A stretch of 64,000 nt of DNA from Paenibacillaceae bacterium (GCA_015057705.1 SVDU01000011.1:1-64000); one strand, 5' to 3'. Counted from the first letter of the stretch, positions 10,166-19,205 are shown. Program-made: numbers and translations. The notes: generated by a model from the letters alone, not told the origin.

Positions 10166-11317
10166 ATGGCGGAAAAAAGGCCAGTAGTGAAAAAAAACAG
10201 GCCGCGCCGTTTTTATGACTACAGTCTGCTGTTCACGGTTATATTTCTGTCTGTTTTCGGTTTGATTATGATATACAGCTCCAGCTCTTATGCCGCCCAG
10301 TTAAAGTTTGGCAATGCTTCATTTTTTATGATGAAGCAGGCAAAGATCGCTTTGGGTGGATTTATCCTGATGATCATTATTTCGAAGATGGATTACCACT
10401 GGTATGGGAAATTTGCGGTGTTTGCCTACGTGCTTTCTTATATTTTGATGATCGCCGTCTCTCTGTTTGGTAAAAAATTTAACGGAAAGCGAAGATGGCT
10501 GGGAGTAGGAAGCCTGACGTTTCAGCCTACGGAGTTTGTAAAAATAGCTCTCATTGTTATGCTGGCTGTTATGATTGTACAGATGGGCAAAAACATCAAC
10601 ACGAAAAATGGTGTAGCGCTGATCATTGTAACAACCATTCCTATTGCGGGAATTGTTGCTGCAAACAACTTAAGCTCCGGTATCATCATTGTGGGAATTG
10701 CGTTTGTCATGCTGTTTGTGGCGTGTAAAAAGAAATGGCCGTTTTTTGCCTGCGGATTTGCAGGAGTAGGGCTTTTGGCATTTGCCGGTCCCATTGCCAC
10801 GGTTCTTGAGAAGTTAAACATTCTTCATGATTATCAGCTGGGAAGAATTCTTGTCTGGCTGGAGCCGGAGGCTTATCCTTCTACTGGAGGGTATCAGGTG
10901 CTGCAGGGACTTTATGCCATTGGCTCCGGGGGCCTGGTAGGAAGAGGCCTGGGAGAGAGCATACAGAAGATGGGATTTGTGCCTGAGGCACAAAATGATA
11001 TGATTTTTTCCATAATCTGTGAGGAACTTGGACTATTTGGGGCGGTATCCGTGATTCTTATTTTTCTTTTCATGATATACCGTTTCATGCTGATTGCAGA
11101 CAATGCACCGGATCTGTTCGGCGCACTTTTAGTGGTAGGCGTTATGGGACACATAGCCATACAGGTTATCCTAAACATCGCTGTTGTAACCAATACCATA
11201 CCTAATACCGGAATAACACTGCCCTTTATCAGTTACGGGGGAACCTCGGTCCTGTTTCTTATGGCTGAAATGGGCATGGTTCTAAGTGTTTCCAATCAGA
11301 TTAAACTGGAAAAATAG
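10166..11317 (+). CDS. FtsW/SpoVE-type SEDS peptidoglycan glycosyltransferase
   Basis: This 383-residue SEDS protein has about ten membrane spans. It carries the family signatures QPTEFVKIALI, PSTGGYQVLQGLYAIGSGG, and GITLPFISYGGTSVL near the C-terminus. SEDS proteins polymerise glycan strands together with a partner class B PBP; two such PBPs are encoded upstream. The gene order is that of spoVE in Bacillus, but sequence alone does not decide between FtsW and SpoVE. ATG 10166 was chosen because GAGGAGG (10153-10159) sits 6 nt upstream. murG, normally next in Bacillus, is missing here. Confidence 0.93.
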   Translation: MAEKRPVVKKNRPRRFYDYSLLFTVIFLSVFGLIMIYSSSSYAAQLKFGNASFFMMKQAKIALGGFILMIIISKMDYHWYGKFAVFAYVLSYILMIAVSLFGKKFNGKRRWLGVGSLTFQPTEFVKIALIVMLAVMIVQMGKNINTKNGVALIIVTTIPIAGIVAANNLSSGIIIVGIAFVMLFVACKKKWPFFACGFAGVGLLAFAGPIATVLEKLNILHDYQLGRILVWLEPEAYPSTGGYQVLQGLYAIGSGGLVGRGLGESIQKMGFVPEAQNDMIFSIICEELGLFGAVSVILIFLFMIYRFMLIADNAPDLFGALLVVGVMGHIAIQVILNIAVVTNTIPNTGITLPFISYGGTSVLFLMAEMGMVLSVSNQIKLEK

Positions 11318-11385
11318 CTGGATATGAAACCATTCTCTCACTTATAACATAGGATAGTATATAAGAAACCATGGGAGGTACCGGT

Positions 11386-12636
11386 TTGTCAGTCATACAG
11401 GTCCAGGGGTTACGATCCTTAAAAGGTGAGATAAAAATTCAGGGTTCCAAAAATGCTGTTCTGCCGATTATGGCAGCGGCGGTTCTCCATAAAGGTACTA
11501 CAGTGATTCATAATGTCCCCAGGATACAGGATGTGTTCTGTATGCTGGGGATACTTGAGCGTATCGGGTGTATTTACAGTCTTGACGGACATACGCTGAC
11601 TATTGATGCTTCTGACATCAAATGTGCAGAGATTCCGGAAGAGTATATAAAGAGCATGCGTTCTTCTATTATATTATCAGGTCCTCTGTTAGGGAGGCTG
11701 GGTGATGCTGTTACCAGCTTTCCCGGGGGCTGCTCCATCGGGCAGAGACCCATTGACCTGCATCTGGCTGCATTCCGCACTCTTGGAGCAGTGATAGAGG
11801 AAAAGGATGAGAAACTGTGTGCATCTGCTAAGAAACTTGTGGGCGCTGATATTTACTTTCCGTTTCCTAGTGTGGGAGCTACGGAGAATGCCCTGATGGC
11901 AGCTGTCTATGCAAAAGGAATCACTGTCATACATGGAGCAGCAAAAGAACCGGAGATCACTTCTCTCTGTGAATTCCTGAACAACATGGGAGCAATTATT
12001 CACGGGGCTGGAACGTCCAGACTTGCTGTGACCGGAGTGACAGGTTTACACGATTCTGAATTTATCGTGGCAGGAGACCGGATTGTGGCAGGTACTTATT
12101 TAACCGCAGTGATGGCAGCGGAAGGAAATGTGCTGCTGGATGGAATCCGTCCGGGTCATCTGACTGCAGCTCTCTCTCTGGCAGAACGGATGGGAGCCGA
12201 GTTAAAGCTATATAAAAATCAGCTGGAGGTTTCCATGAGAGGCCGTCCTGACTGTGTGAATGTTGTAACCGAACCTTACCCGGGTTTTCCAACCGATCTT
12301 CAATCCCAGGTGATGGCAGTGATGGCATCGGGATCCGGCTGTGGAAGAGTGGAGGAGACGATTTTTGAAGGCAGGTTCGGAGCAGCAAATGAGCTTAAGA
12401 AACTGGGGGCAGATATCGTTATAGAGGGCAAACGGGCCATTGTACACGGACTGTATCCTCTGAAAGGAAACTGTGTAACTGCCCCTGATCTAAGAGGCGG
12501 AGCTGCCCTTGTGGTAGCCGGGCTTGCAGGCGAAGGCGTGACGGAGATTTCTGAATGCCACCATATCGAACGGGGGTATGAGGACATTTGCCGGGATTTA
12601 AGCAGTCTTGGAGCTGCAATCAGAGGTAAGGAATGA
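11386..12636 (+). CDS. murA: UDP-N-acetylglucosamine 1-carboxyvinyltransferase MurA
   Basis: MurA transfers enolpyruvate from PEP to UDP-GlcNAc, the first committed step of wall synthesis, and is the fosfomycin target. The 416-residue protein starts SVIQVQGLRSLKGEIKIQGSKNA. The fosfomycin-sensitive Cys is present in GGCSIGQRP (Cys116, matching E. coli Cys115). The chosen start is TTG 11386 because GGGAGG (11373-11378) is 7 nt upstream; the in-frame ATG at 11371 overlaps that ribosome site. The 3' end overlaps divIB by 4 nt. Confidence 0.94.
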   Translation: MSVIQVQGLRSLKGEIKIQGSKNAVLPIMAAAVLHKGTTVIHNVPRIQDVFCMLGILERIGCIYSLDGHTLTIDASDIKCAEIPEEYIKSMRSSIILSGPLLGRLGDAVTSFPGGCSIGQRPIDLHLAAFRTLGAVIEEKDEKLCASAKKLVGADIYFPFPSVGATENALMAAVYAKGITVIHGAAKEPEITSLCEFLNNMGAIIHGAGTSRLAVTGVTGLHDSEFIVAGDRIVAGTYLTAVMAAEGNVLLDGIRPGHLTAALSLAERMGAELKLYKNQLEVSMRGRPDCVNVVTEPYPGFPTDLQSQVMAVMASGSGCGRVEETIFEGRFGAANELKKLGADIVIEGKRAIVHGLYPLKGNCVTAPDLRGGAALVVAGLAGEGVTEISECHHIERGYEDICRDLSSLGAAIRGKE

Positions 12637-13361
12637 GAAACTTCAAAAAAAGCAGAAGAAAAATGATCGTTGCAATCATAGCAGTATTCCTTCTGGCCGG
12701 GTCGGCAGCTTTTTTGTCACTGCAGATCAGAAACATTACTGTAACCGGCAACAAGAAATATACTTCAGAACAGATCATAGACTTATTATTTAAAGATGGC
12801 TGGGGTCGGAATGCGATTACCTGTTTTTATAAGGATCGTTTTCAGGAACACGAACAGATCCCTTTTGTGGAAGATTACAAAATCGTATTCCTAAGCCCAG
12901 TCAGCATAGAAGTGATTGTATATGAAAAATCCGTGGTTGGTTATGTTTCCTATATGGGCAGCTATATGTATTTTGATAAAGACGGGATTATTGTGGAAAG
13001 TTCCAGCGGAAAACTGACAGGAATTCCATGGATTACGGGGCTTCAGTATGGGCATATCGCTCTGCACCAGCCCCTCCCCGTGGAGGATTCCAAAGTATTT
13101 GGCCAGATCTTAACACTAACCCAGCTTTTATCAACCCATAAAATCCCGGTGGATGAGATCCGTTATGATTCCAGCGGGAATGCAACTCTTGTTATGGGGA
13201 CTATTAAAGTGTACCTTGGAAGCAATGACCAGATGAACGGAAAAATCTCAGAACTGAATGATCAGCTTCCGGTTTTAGGCGGTCTGGCTGGCACTCTGTA
13301 TCTGGATACATATGACGAGGCGGAAACTGTCACTTCTTATCGGTTTGTGAAGGATAAGTGA
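12633..13361 (+). CDS. divIB: Cell division protein DivIB/FtsQ
   Basis: This is a 242-residue bitopic protein with a basic N-terminus, a membrane span at about 11-30 and a POTRA domain starting RNITVTGNKKYTSEQI, followed by the FtsQ/DivIB beta domain. It joins FtsL and DivIC in the divisome complex that activates septal synthesis. It is translationally coupled to murA through an ATGA overlap, and is the last gene before the ftsZ promoter. Confidence 0.88.
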   Translation: MRNFKKSRRKMIVAIIAVFLLAGSAAFLSLQIRNITVTGNKKYTSEQIIDLLFKDGWGRNAITCFYKDRFQEHEQIPFVEDYKIVFLSPVSIEVIVYEKSVVGYVSYMGSYMYFDKDGIIVESSSGKLTGIPWITGLQYGHIALHQPLPVEDSKVFGQILTLTQLLSTHKIPVDEIRYDSSGNATLVMGTIKVYLGSNDQMNGKISELNDQLPVLGGLAGTLYLDTYDEAETVTSYRFVKDK

Positions 13362-13399
13362 ATTTACATAATTTGTCTGGAATTTTGTTAAAAAAATGG

Positions 13400-13428
13400 T
13401 TGATATTTTTTACAAAATAAAATATTAT
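13400..13428 (+). promoter_or_regulatory. Sigma-A-type promoter of ftsZ
   Basis: TTGATA (13400-13405) and TATTAT (13423-13428) are 17 bp apart in a very AT-rich gap. ftsZ can therefore be expressed apart from the wall-synthesis operon. Confidence 0.75.
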
Positions 13429-13440
13429 ATTAAATAGGTT

Positions 13441-13458
13441 TATACAGTAAGCTGTATA
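13441..13458 (+). promoter_or_regulatory. 7-bp inverted repeat in the ftsZ leader
   Basis: TATACAG, a 4-nt loop, then CTGTATA: a perfect palindrome between the ftsZ promoter and its ribosome site (AAAGGAGG at about 13464-13471). It could be an operator or an mRNA hairpin near the start; no T-run follows, so it is not a terminator. Confidence 0.5.
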
Positions 13459-13479
13459 TGGTTAAAGGAGGATATAATC

Positions 13480-14796
13480 TTGTTAGAGATTAAAATAAAT
13501 GAGGCGGATAACGCTGCTAGAATTCTGGTAATCGGTGTAGGCGGTGCCGGAAACAATGCAGTGAACCGCATGATTGATGAGAATATAGCTGGCGTGGAAT
13601 TTTTTGGAATCAATACGGACAAGCAGGCATTGCAGTTTTGCAAGGCTCCTACAGCTATGCAGATCGGTGAGAAACTGACCAAGGGACTTGGTGCAGGTGC
13701 GAAACCTGAAATTGGCGAAAAGGCAGCACAAGAGAATGCGGACGAGCTGGCTCAGGTCATGAAGGGTGCCGATATGGTATTCGTTACATGCGGTATGGGA
13801 GGCGGAACAGGAACTGGTGCAGCTCCTGTTGTGGCTAAGATTGCGAAAGATATGGGAATCTTAACTGTTGGTGTTGTAACAAAGCCATTCCGTTTTGAAG
13901 CCAAAACACGTATGTCCAATGCAGTGAACGGTATTGAACGTTTAAAAGAAAGTGTTGATACACTGATTGTAATCCCTAACGACCGTCTTCTTGAAATTGT
14001 GGACAGGCGTACCACCATGCCTGATGCTTTAAAGAAAGCAGATGAAGTACTTCAGCAGGCAGTTCAGGGTATTACGGATTTAATTAATGTACCAGGACTG
14101 ATTAACCTGGATTTTGCTGATGTTCAGACCGTTATGACTGACAAAGGAATTGCTCATATTGGTATCGGTCACGCAAAGGGCGATGAGAAGGCTTTAGAAG
14201 CAGTGAAACAGGCTGTATCCAGTCCGCTTCTTGAGACAACCATTGAAGGAGCAACTCATGTAATCATTAATATTTCCGGAGATATCAGCCTGATTGAAGC
14301 CAATGAGGCAGCAAGCTATGTTCAGGAGATGGCAGGAGATGATGCCAATATTATCTTTGGTGCCATGTATGATGAGAATGCTCAGGATGAAGCAAGCATT
14401 ACAGTGATTGCAACCGGACTTGATATGCAGCATGAAACACCGGTAGCCAAGGTTATGACTAACTTTTCCAATCCAAACTATAAGCAGCCAAAAGCAGCAC
14501 CACAGGCAGCAAGTCAGGAAGCAGCAGCTACGACTGCAGCAAATCCTGCATACAATCAGAACTTTAACCAGAATTACAGCAATGCCAACAACTATTCCGG
14601 ACAGCCTTATCCCAATAACCAGAATGCCGGAAATTACAGCAATCCCAATTATAACAATCCAAATTATAATAAACAGCCTAATTACGGACAGGGAACTCCT
14701 CAGACTGCACCACAGGGGAATGGCCAGCCTTACCGTCCGACTGTGAACAAAGAAGTACAGATCAATATTCCTGACTTTTTAAGAAATAAAAGATAA
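13480..14796 (+). CDS. ftsZ: Cell division protein FtsZ
   Basis: FtsZ is the tubulin-like GTPase that forms the division ring. The 438-residue protein has the GTP motif [10 protein letters not shown] at about 107-116 and the T7 loop [11 protein letters not shown]. Next come an unusually Asn/Tyr/Gln-rich linker of roughly 90 residues with repeats of the NPNYNN type, and the C-terminal membrane-anchor-binding peptide NIPDFLRNK. The start is TTG at 13480 with a strong AAAGGAGG. No ftsA is present nearby, so another anchor such as SepF must serve; that is inference. Confidence 0.98.
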   Translation: MLEIKINEADNAARILVIGVGGAGNNAVNRMIDENIAGVEFFGINTDKQALQFCKAPTAMQIGEKLTKGLGAGAKPEIGEKAAQENADELAQVMKGADMVFVTCGMGGGTGTGAAPVVAKIAKDMGILTVGVVTKPFRFEAKTRMSNAVNGIERLKESVDTLIVIPNDRLLEIVDRRTTMPDALKKADEVLQQAVQGITDLINVPGLINLDFADVQTVMTDKGIAHIGIGHAKGDEKALEAVKQAVSSPLLETTIEGATHVIINISGDISLIEANEAASYVQEMAGDDANIIFGAMYDENAQDEASITVIATGLDMQHETPVAKVMTNFSNPNYKQPKAAPQAASQEAAATTAANPAYNQNFNQNYSNANNYSGQPYPNNQNAGNYSNPNYNNPNYNKQPNYGQGTPQTAPQGNGQPYRPTVNKEVQINIPDFLRNKR

Positions 14797-14808
14797 TAGA
14801 TACATAGC

Positions 14809-14838
14809 AGGCAGGTTCTCATGAACCTGCCTCTTTTT
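14809..14838 (+). terminator. Rho-independent terminator after ftsZ
   Basis: A 10-bp perfect stem (14809-14818 with 14823-14832), loop TCAT, followed by CTTTTT. It lies 12 bp after the ftsZ stop. Confidence 0.9.
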
Positions 14839-14852
14839 GAAAGGAGCGCCTT

Positions 14853-15179
14853 ATGTTAAAAGAGGATAAAGACTGGGAATTATCAGAAGATTATTATACG
14901 GGGCAGGACAGTGAGAAAAAGCTTTCTTTGGAGGATTTCATTACGGAGCAGGATTTAGATGGTAATTCACTTAATATTTCTCCCAAGTCTGACGAACTAC
15001 TTAAAAAGACCATTGAAGACGTACATCAGGTTCTGGCACTTGCAAAAGATGGAATGAGCATCGAAAAAATTGCTGAATTAACAGGTTTGGATGAAAAATA
15101 CATTTATGACATCCAGGTTTGCGCACAGGGCTTCAGGGAGGATGACGAGATCGCAGTGGCTCATTTGGTTCTGGGTTAA
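14853..15179 (+). CDS. Hypothetical acidic protein with C-terminal HTH-like segment
   Basis: This is a 108-residue cytosolic, acidic protein with no signal peptide or membrane span. The N-terminal half is polar and probably disordered. Residues about 62-95 (DGMSIEKIAELTGLDEKYI) resemble the helix-turn-helix of resolvase-like or transposase-like proteins, as in many short Firmicute proteins whose C-terminus looks like a sigma-70 region 4 or HTH_23 motif. I do not recognise the family. AAGGAG precedes the ATG. It follows the ftsZ terminator and is 18 bp before the next gene, so the two are probably co-transcribed. Confidence 0.6.
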   Translation: MLKEDKDWELSEDYYTGQDSEKKLSLEDFITEQDLDGNSLNISPKSDELLKKTIEDVHQVLALAKDGMSIEKIAELTGLDEKYIYDIQVCAQGFREDDEIAVAHLVLG

Positions 15180-15197
15180 GTTAGGGGGAAACAAAAG

Positions 15198-16136
15198 ATG
15201 ATGAGAAAGATTTGTCCGGTTTGTGATCTGCCGGTGAATGAGATCAATTACTGTCCCAGATGCAGGCGTGTTGTTAAAAAGCCTGTTTACTGGAATGCAG
15301 ACTATTTATTAAATGAGAAGAGAAGCCAGACAGTTATGCCGGCAAGTCAGCCGTCTGCCGCCACAACAACCGTAAATCAACCGACTGTCCATACTCCATT
15401 GCCTGGAAAGGGACGATCCAATGTATTGCTGTTTGTTGTGATTCTGTTTATTGTGATCATGACTCTGGCCAGTGTGATTATCAGCTGTGCTGTGAATGCC
15501 ACCTTTTTGGAAAGCAAGTATGACACAGCAGTGGGATATGATGACTATGGATATCGGGATTTAAATGAAGCGGAGGTAATAGCCGCAGGAGAGCATTGCA
15601 GCGGATTCGATCACTTTGATACGGACGGAAGAGAAATTTCCAGGTCTGTGATCCAGTTTATGGAAAAAGAGGAGTATGGCTACACCATCATTTCCCAGGA
15701 GACATATGGGGATAACTATGAGTTTAAAAAGGATGGCGATCCGCTGACTTTTTATGAGACTGTGGAAAGCGTTTATCTGACTCCCAAAGTAACGGAAGAA
15801 GCTGGTTCTGATGTGGAATCGTATGAGTACGTGGATATTAACTATGATACGGCTACGGGGGAACTCCACCGGTATGTTTCCTATCTGGAGGATCAGGAAG
15901 CGACTCTGGCATTTCTGAAACAGTTTTTACTGGATACAGAAGCAGGGTGTATGGTTGAGGCAGACCAGAGCAGCGTTGACTCGATTATAGAACAGGCAAA
16001 GGCAAGGATTAACCAGCGGGAAGGAGCCTACATCCTGGAAGGTATCTTTGATGTAAACATCTATATCTATGAAGACCGGATACAGGTTTATGTATCCTAT
16101 AACAATCCTGAGACTGTAATAAATCAGGAAACTTAA
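15198..16136 (+). CDS. Zinc-ribbon, single-span membrane protein of unknown function
   Basis: This 312-residue protein begins with a four-Cys zinc ribbon (CPVC at about 6-9 and CPRC at about 19-22). A Thr/Pro/Gln-rich linker follows, then one membrane span (about 75-97) and an extracellular C-terminal domain of about 210 residues with many acidic and aromatic residues. The zinc-ribbon/membrane-span layout is common among Firmicute membrane sensors. I do not recognise the extracellular domain. The gene shares the short operon with the preceding hypothetical gene. Confidence 0.65.
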   Translation: MMRKICPVCDLPVNEINYCPRCRRVVKKPVYWNADYLLNEKRSQTVMPASQPSAATTTVNQPTVHTPLPGKGRSNVLLFVVILFIVIMTLASVIISCAVNATFLESKYDTAVGYDDYGYRDLNEAEVIAAGEHCSGFDHFDTDGREISRSVIQFMEKEEYGYTIISQETYGDNYEFKKDGDPLTFYETVESVYLTPKVTEEAGSDVESYEYVDINYDTATGELHRYVSYLEDQEATLAFLKQFLLDTEAGCMVEADQSSVDSIIEQAKARINQREGAYILEGIFDVNIYIYEDRIQVYVSYNNPETVINQET

Positions 16137-16152
16137 CCGCTAAAACCTGCTA

Positions 16153-16181
16153 TTGACATAAAATAATCATTCTGATATAAT
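16153..16181 (+). promoter_or_regulatory. Consensus sigma-A promoter ahead of the hflKC riboswitch
   Basis: TTGACA (16153-16158) and TATAAT (16176-16181) are both perfect consensus with a 17-bp spacer. Transcription would begin at about 16188, right at the start of the riboswitch-like RNA. Confidence 0.92.
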
Positions 16182-16189
16182 AGTTCCAA

Positions 16190-16321
16190 TCGCAAAAGGG
16201 AGTAGCTTCCACCGAAAGGCTGGATAAGCGTGCGTCAGAACGATAAAGAGATTTATCCGCATTCTTATGAAATGTCAAGACTTTTACTGATACCGTCAGG
16301 TACCGGCAAAGGTCTTTTTTT
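16190..16321 (+). promoter_or_regulatory. Probable yybP-ykoY (Mn2+) riboswitch with terminator, upstream of hflKC
   Basis: The leader opens with AAAAGGGAGTAGC (from 16194), like the conserved GGGGAGUAG of yybP-ykoY RNAs. It contains GTGCGTCA with a nearby ACG like the conserved internal loop, a GGATAA/TTATCC helix, and GTCAAGACTTTT where the family closes helix P1. CTTTT (16281-16285) can pair with AAAAG (16194-16198) to close P1. Alternatively, GACTTTT (16279-16285) pairs with AAAGGTC (16308-16314), making a hairpin followed by seven or more Ts. The two pairings exclude each other, the layout expected of an ON switch in which Mn2+ prevents termination. The motif match is from memory of the family, not from a covariance search. 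Confidence 0.7.
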
Positions 16322-16371
16322 ATATCCTTTTTTGCGAGAGACCCCCCCATAAGAAAGAGAGGAAATAAAGG

Positions 16372-17349
16372 ATGGAAACAGTTAACCCAAAAGGAACGGA
16401 GCAATTAAGAAAAATCCGGAAAGTGATAAAGAAATCCGGAATAGCAGTTTTACTTGCTGTTGCGGTTCCTGTAATTGCATTTGGCTCTGTCTATAATGTG
16501 CAGGAGCAGGAACAGGCGGTAGTGACCACATTAGGGATTCCAAGAACGGTTGCAGAACCGGGACTGCATTTTAAGATCCCCTTTGTTCAGAATGTAAATA
16601 AGGTGAATACCACCATTCAGGGATTTGCCGTCGGCTACGATCCCAGTGACAATGAGAGCAAGGAAGAAGATTCCCTAATGATTACAAAAGATTATAATTT
16701 TGTAAACGTGGATTTTTTTGTGGAGTATAAAGTCACAGATCCGGTAAAGGCAATCTATGCTTCCAGGGATCCCCTGATTATTTTGCAGAATGTATCAAGA
16801 AGCAGTATCCGAACAGTCATCGGCAGTTACGATGTGGATTCTGTGCTGACCAATGGAAAAAATGAGATTCAGTCAAAAGTTAAGGAAATGATCACGTCAA
16901 AACTGGCAGAACACAATGTAGGGCTTACGGTGATCAATGTCACCATACAGGATTCAGAACCGCCGACAAAGGAGGTAATGGAAGCCTTTAAGGCAGTGGA
17001 AACAGCCAAACAGGGAAAAGAGACAGCGATCAATAATGCAAATAAGTACCGCAATGAAAAGCTTCCGGAGGCAACTGCCCAGACAGATCAGATTCTTCAG
17101 GAAGCGGAGTCTGCCAAGGCAAAAAGGATTAATGAGGCCAGTGCAGAGGTAGCGAAATTTAATGCCATGTACGAGGAATATGTGAAAAACCCGGAAGTGA
17201 CCAAAAAAAGAATGTTCTATGAAACAATGGAAGATGTTCTTCCAAACATGAAAGTGATTATTGACGGTACGGACCAGACCAGTACTATCCTCCCCCTTGA
17301 CAGCTTTACCGGAGGAACGGCCAGTGAAAAGAAGGAGAATCAGGAATGA
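16372..17349 (+). CDS. hflK: SPFH-domain protein, HflK-like
   Basis: This 325-residue protein has an N-terminal membrane span (about 22-43) and then an SPFH/band-7 domain (VQEQEQAVVTTLGIPRTVAEPGLHFKIPF). An Ala/Glu/Lys-rich coiled coil lies at about 205-270. In E. coli, HflK and HflC form a membrane cage around the FtsH protease and modulate it. The pairing with a second SPFH gene starting 4 nt before this stop supports HflK. GAGAGGAAATAAAGG precedes the ATG. The gene lies behind a probable Mn2+ riboswitch. Confidence 0.87.
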   Translation: METVNPKGTEQLRKIRKVIKKSGIAVLLAVAVPVIAFGSVYNVQEQEQAVVTTLGIPRTVAEPGLHFKIPFVQNVNKVNTTIQGFAVGYDPSDNESKEEDSLMITKDYNFVNVDFFVEYKVTDPVKAIYASRDPLIILQNVSRSSIRTVIGSYDVDSVLTNGKNEIQSKVKEMITSKLAEHNVGLTVINVTIQDSEPPTKEVMEAFKAVETAKQGKETAINNANKYRNEKLPEATAQTDQILQEAESAKAKRINEASAEVAKFNAMYEEYVKNPEVTKKRMFYETMEDVLPNMKVIIDGTDQTSTILPLDSFTGGTASEKKENQE

Positions 17350-18215
17350 AAAAGATAAAAACAGCCATAGGAATTGTGATTGCGGCAGTTGCCGTAACGG
17401 TGCTTTCCGGAGGGGTAGTGGTAACAAAGGAAAATGAATTTAAACTGATCAGACAGTTTGGAAGAGTGGAGAGGGTCATTGATTCCCCAGGCATTTCTTA
17501 CAAGATACCATTGATCCAGACAGCAGATACCCTGCCAAAGCAGATCTTAATTTATGATCTTGCGGCTTCCGATGTAATTACAATGGATAAAAAAACCATG
17601 CTCAGTGACAGCTACGTGCTCTGGCGGATTGAAGATCCGCTTAAATTTGCCCAGTCACTGAACTCTTCCCTTTCTGGTGCAGAAAGCAGAATTGATACAG
17701 TGGTTTATAACTCAGTCAAGAATGTAATCAGCAGTATGGCACAGAATGAAGTCATAAGCAGCCGTGATGGGGAACTTTCTCAGGCGATCATGAATAATGT
17801 AGGAGAAAACATGAGCCAGTATGGGATCCGCCTTCTGGCAGTGGAAACAAAGCGCCTGGATCTTCCTGCAGATAATAAAACAGCCGTGTATGAAAGAATG
17901 ATTTCAGAGCGTGCCAAAATAGCTGCCACATTTACAGCAGAAGGCCAGGCAGAGGCAAAAAAGATACAAAATACAACAGACCGTGAAATAGCAATCAGTA
18001 TTTCTGATGCTCAGGCAAAGGCGGCATCAATCACATCAGAGGGAGAAGGAGAATATATGAGAATTATGGCGGAAGCTTATCATGATCCTCAAAGATCAGA
18101 TTTCTATTCCTTTGTGAGGTCACTGGAAGCAGCTAAAAAGTCACTTACAGGAAATGGGAATACCTTAATCCTTCCGGGAGGCTCTCCGCTTGCCAGGATT
18201 TTTACCGGACAGTAA
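17346..18215 (+). CDS. hflC: SPFH-domain protein, HflC-like
   Basis: This 289-residue partner of the preceding gene has one N-terminal membrane span (about 5-25), then the SPFH domain starting VVVTKENEFKLIRQFGRVERV, and the HflC-type segment RDGELSQAIMNNV. An Ala/Glu-rich helix (SERAKIAATFTAEGQAEA) follows. It overlaps hflK by 4 nt, so the two subunits are probably made in fixed ratio. The HflKC complex would face the outside with its SPFH ring. Confidence 0.87.
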   Translation: MKKIKTAIGIVIAAVAVTVLSGGVVVTKENEFKLIRQFGRVERVIDSPGISYKIPLIQTADTLPKQILIYDLAASDVITMDKKTMLSDSYVLWRIEDPLKFAQSLNSSLSGAESRIDTVVYNSVKNVISSMAQNEVISSRDGELSQAIMNNVGENMSQYGIRLLAVETKRLDLPADNKTAVYERMISERAKIAATFTAEGQAEAKKIQNTTDREIAISISDAQAKAASITSEGEGEYMRIMAEAYHDPQRSDFYSFVRSLEAAKKSLTGNGNTLILPGGSPLARIFTGQ

Positions 18216-18301
18216 AATTTGGAGTACTACCTGTTGCGGGAAAAAGTTTTTTATGGTAAAGTGTTAAAATAAAAAGAAGCAGAGGATAGGAGATTGACAG
18301 A

Positions 18302-19159
18302 ATGAAGATTACAGATATATTGAGCCAGGGAAAGCCGACCTTATCTTTTGAAGTATTTCCGCCTAAGACAGAGGATAAGTATGATTCTGTTGAGAAGGCG
18401 GCTGCTGAGATAGCAAAACTGAAACCTGCCTTTATGAGCGTCACATACGGCGCCGGCGGAGGAACCAGTAAGTATACCGTAGACATCGCTTCTGCCCTCC
18501 ATCATGAATATCATGTTACGGCCTTGGCCCATTTGACCTGTGTATCTTCAACGAAAGAAAAGGTGCGTCAGGTGTTAGGTGAGCTAAAGGAAGCAGGGAT
18601 AGAGAACGTGCTGGCATTAAGAGGTGATATCCCGGCAGATGCCCCGGATAAGCGGGAATACAACTATGCATCAGAACTGATCAGAGAAATTAAGGAAACC
18701 GGTGATTTCTGCATCGGAGCTGCCTGTTATCCGGAAGGCCATGTGGAATCAGCAAACAAAACCATTGATATGGATTACTTAAAGCAGAAGGTGGAAGCAG
18801 GATGCGATTTTGTAACCACCCAGATGTTTTTCGATAATAACATCTTATATAATTACTTATACCGGATACGGGAAAAGGGAATTACAGTCCCGGTTGTTGC
18901 AGGAATTATGCCTGTAACCAATGTAAGGCAGATCATACGCAGCTGCCAGCTGTCCGGAACCTATCTGCCCACCCGGTTTAAGGCGATCGTTGACCGGTTT
19001 GGGGAAGATCCGGCAGCCATGAAGCAGGCAGGAATAGCCTATGCAACGGAGCAGATCATTGATTTAATTGCAAACGGTGTCAATGCCATTCATGTTTATT
19101 CTATGAATAAGCCTGATGTGGCCTTAAAGATCAAGGAAAATCTTTCTCAGATACTGTAA
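18302..19159 (+). CDS. metF: 5,10-methylenetetrahydrofolate reductase MetF
   Basis: MetF reduces 5,10-methylene-THF to 5-methyl-THF, the methyl donor for methionine synthase. The 285-residue TIM-barrel protein has the usual SFEVFPPKTEDKYD start, FMSVTYGAGGG and ALRGDIP motifs, FVTTQMFFDN, and VVAGIMPVTN. Its length is that of the FAD-dependent bacterial enzyme; some acetogen MetF proteins need a partner MetV, and no metV gene is visible here. It is followed by the MetH activation-domain gene and metH, making a clear pathway operon. Confidence 0.94.
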   Translation: MKITDILSQGKPTLSFEVFPPKTEDKYDSVEKAAAEIAKLKPAFMSVTYGAGGGTSKYTVDIASALHHEYHVTALAHLTCVSSTKEKVRQVLGELKEAGIENVLALRGDIPADAPDKREYNYASELIREIKETGDFCIGAACYPEGHVESANKTIDMDYLKQKVEAGCDFVTTQMFFDNNILYNYLYRIREKGITVPVVAGIMPVTNVRQIIRSCQLSGTYLPTRFKAIVDRFGEDPAAMKQAGIAYATEQIIDLIANGVNAIHVYSMNKPDVALKIKENLSQIL

Positions 19160-19171
19160 TCCGTAAAGCAG

Positions 19172-19205
19172 CAGGTCCGTTTCTGTAAAAGAGCGGACCT
19201 GTTTT
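19172..19205 (+). terminator. Hairpin between metF and the activation-domain gene
   Basis: An 8-bp perfect stem (CAGGTCCG 19172-19179 with CGGACCTG 19194-19201) is followed by TTTTA. It lies 12 bp after metF and about 25 bp before the next start. It may reduce rather than stop read-through, lowering expression of the downstream genes relative to metF. Confidence 0.65.

Noticed and set aside
10003-10218. 71-codon plus-strand frame across the murD-ftsW junction
   Set aside because: It overlaps two confident genes in another frame and has no family features.
18216-18301. SAM or cobalamin riboswitch before metF-metH
   Set aside because: The gap is 86 bp with no riboswitch core motifs or terminator.
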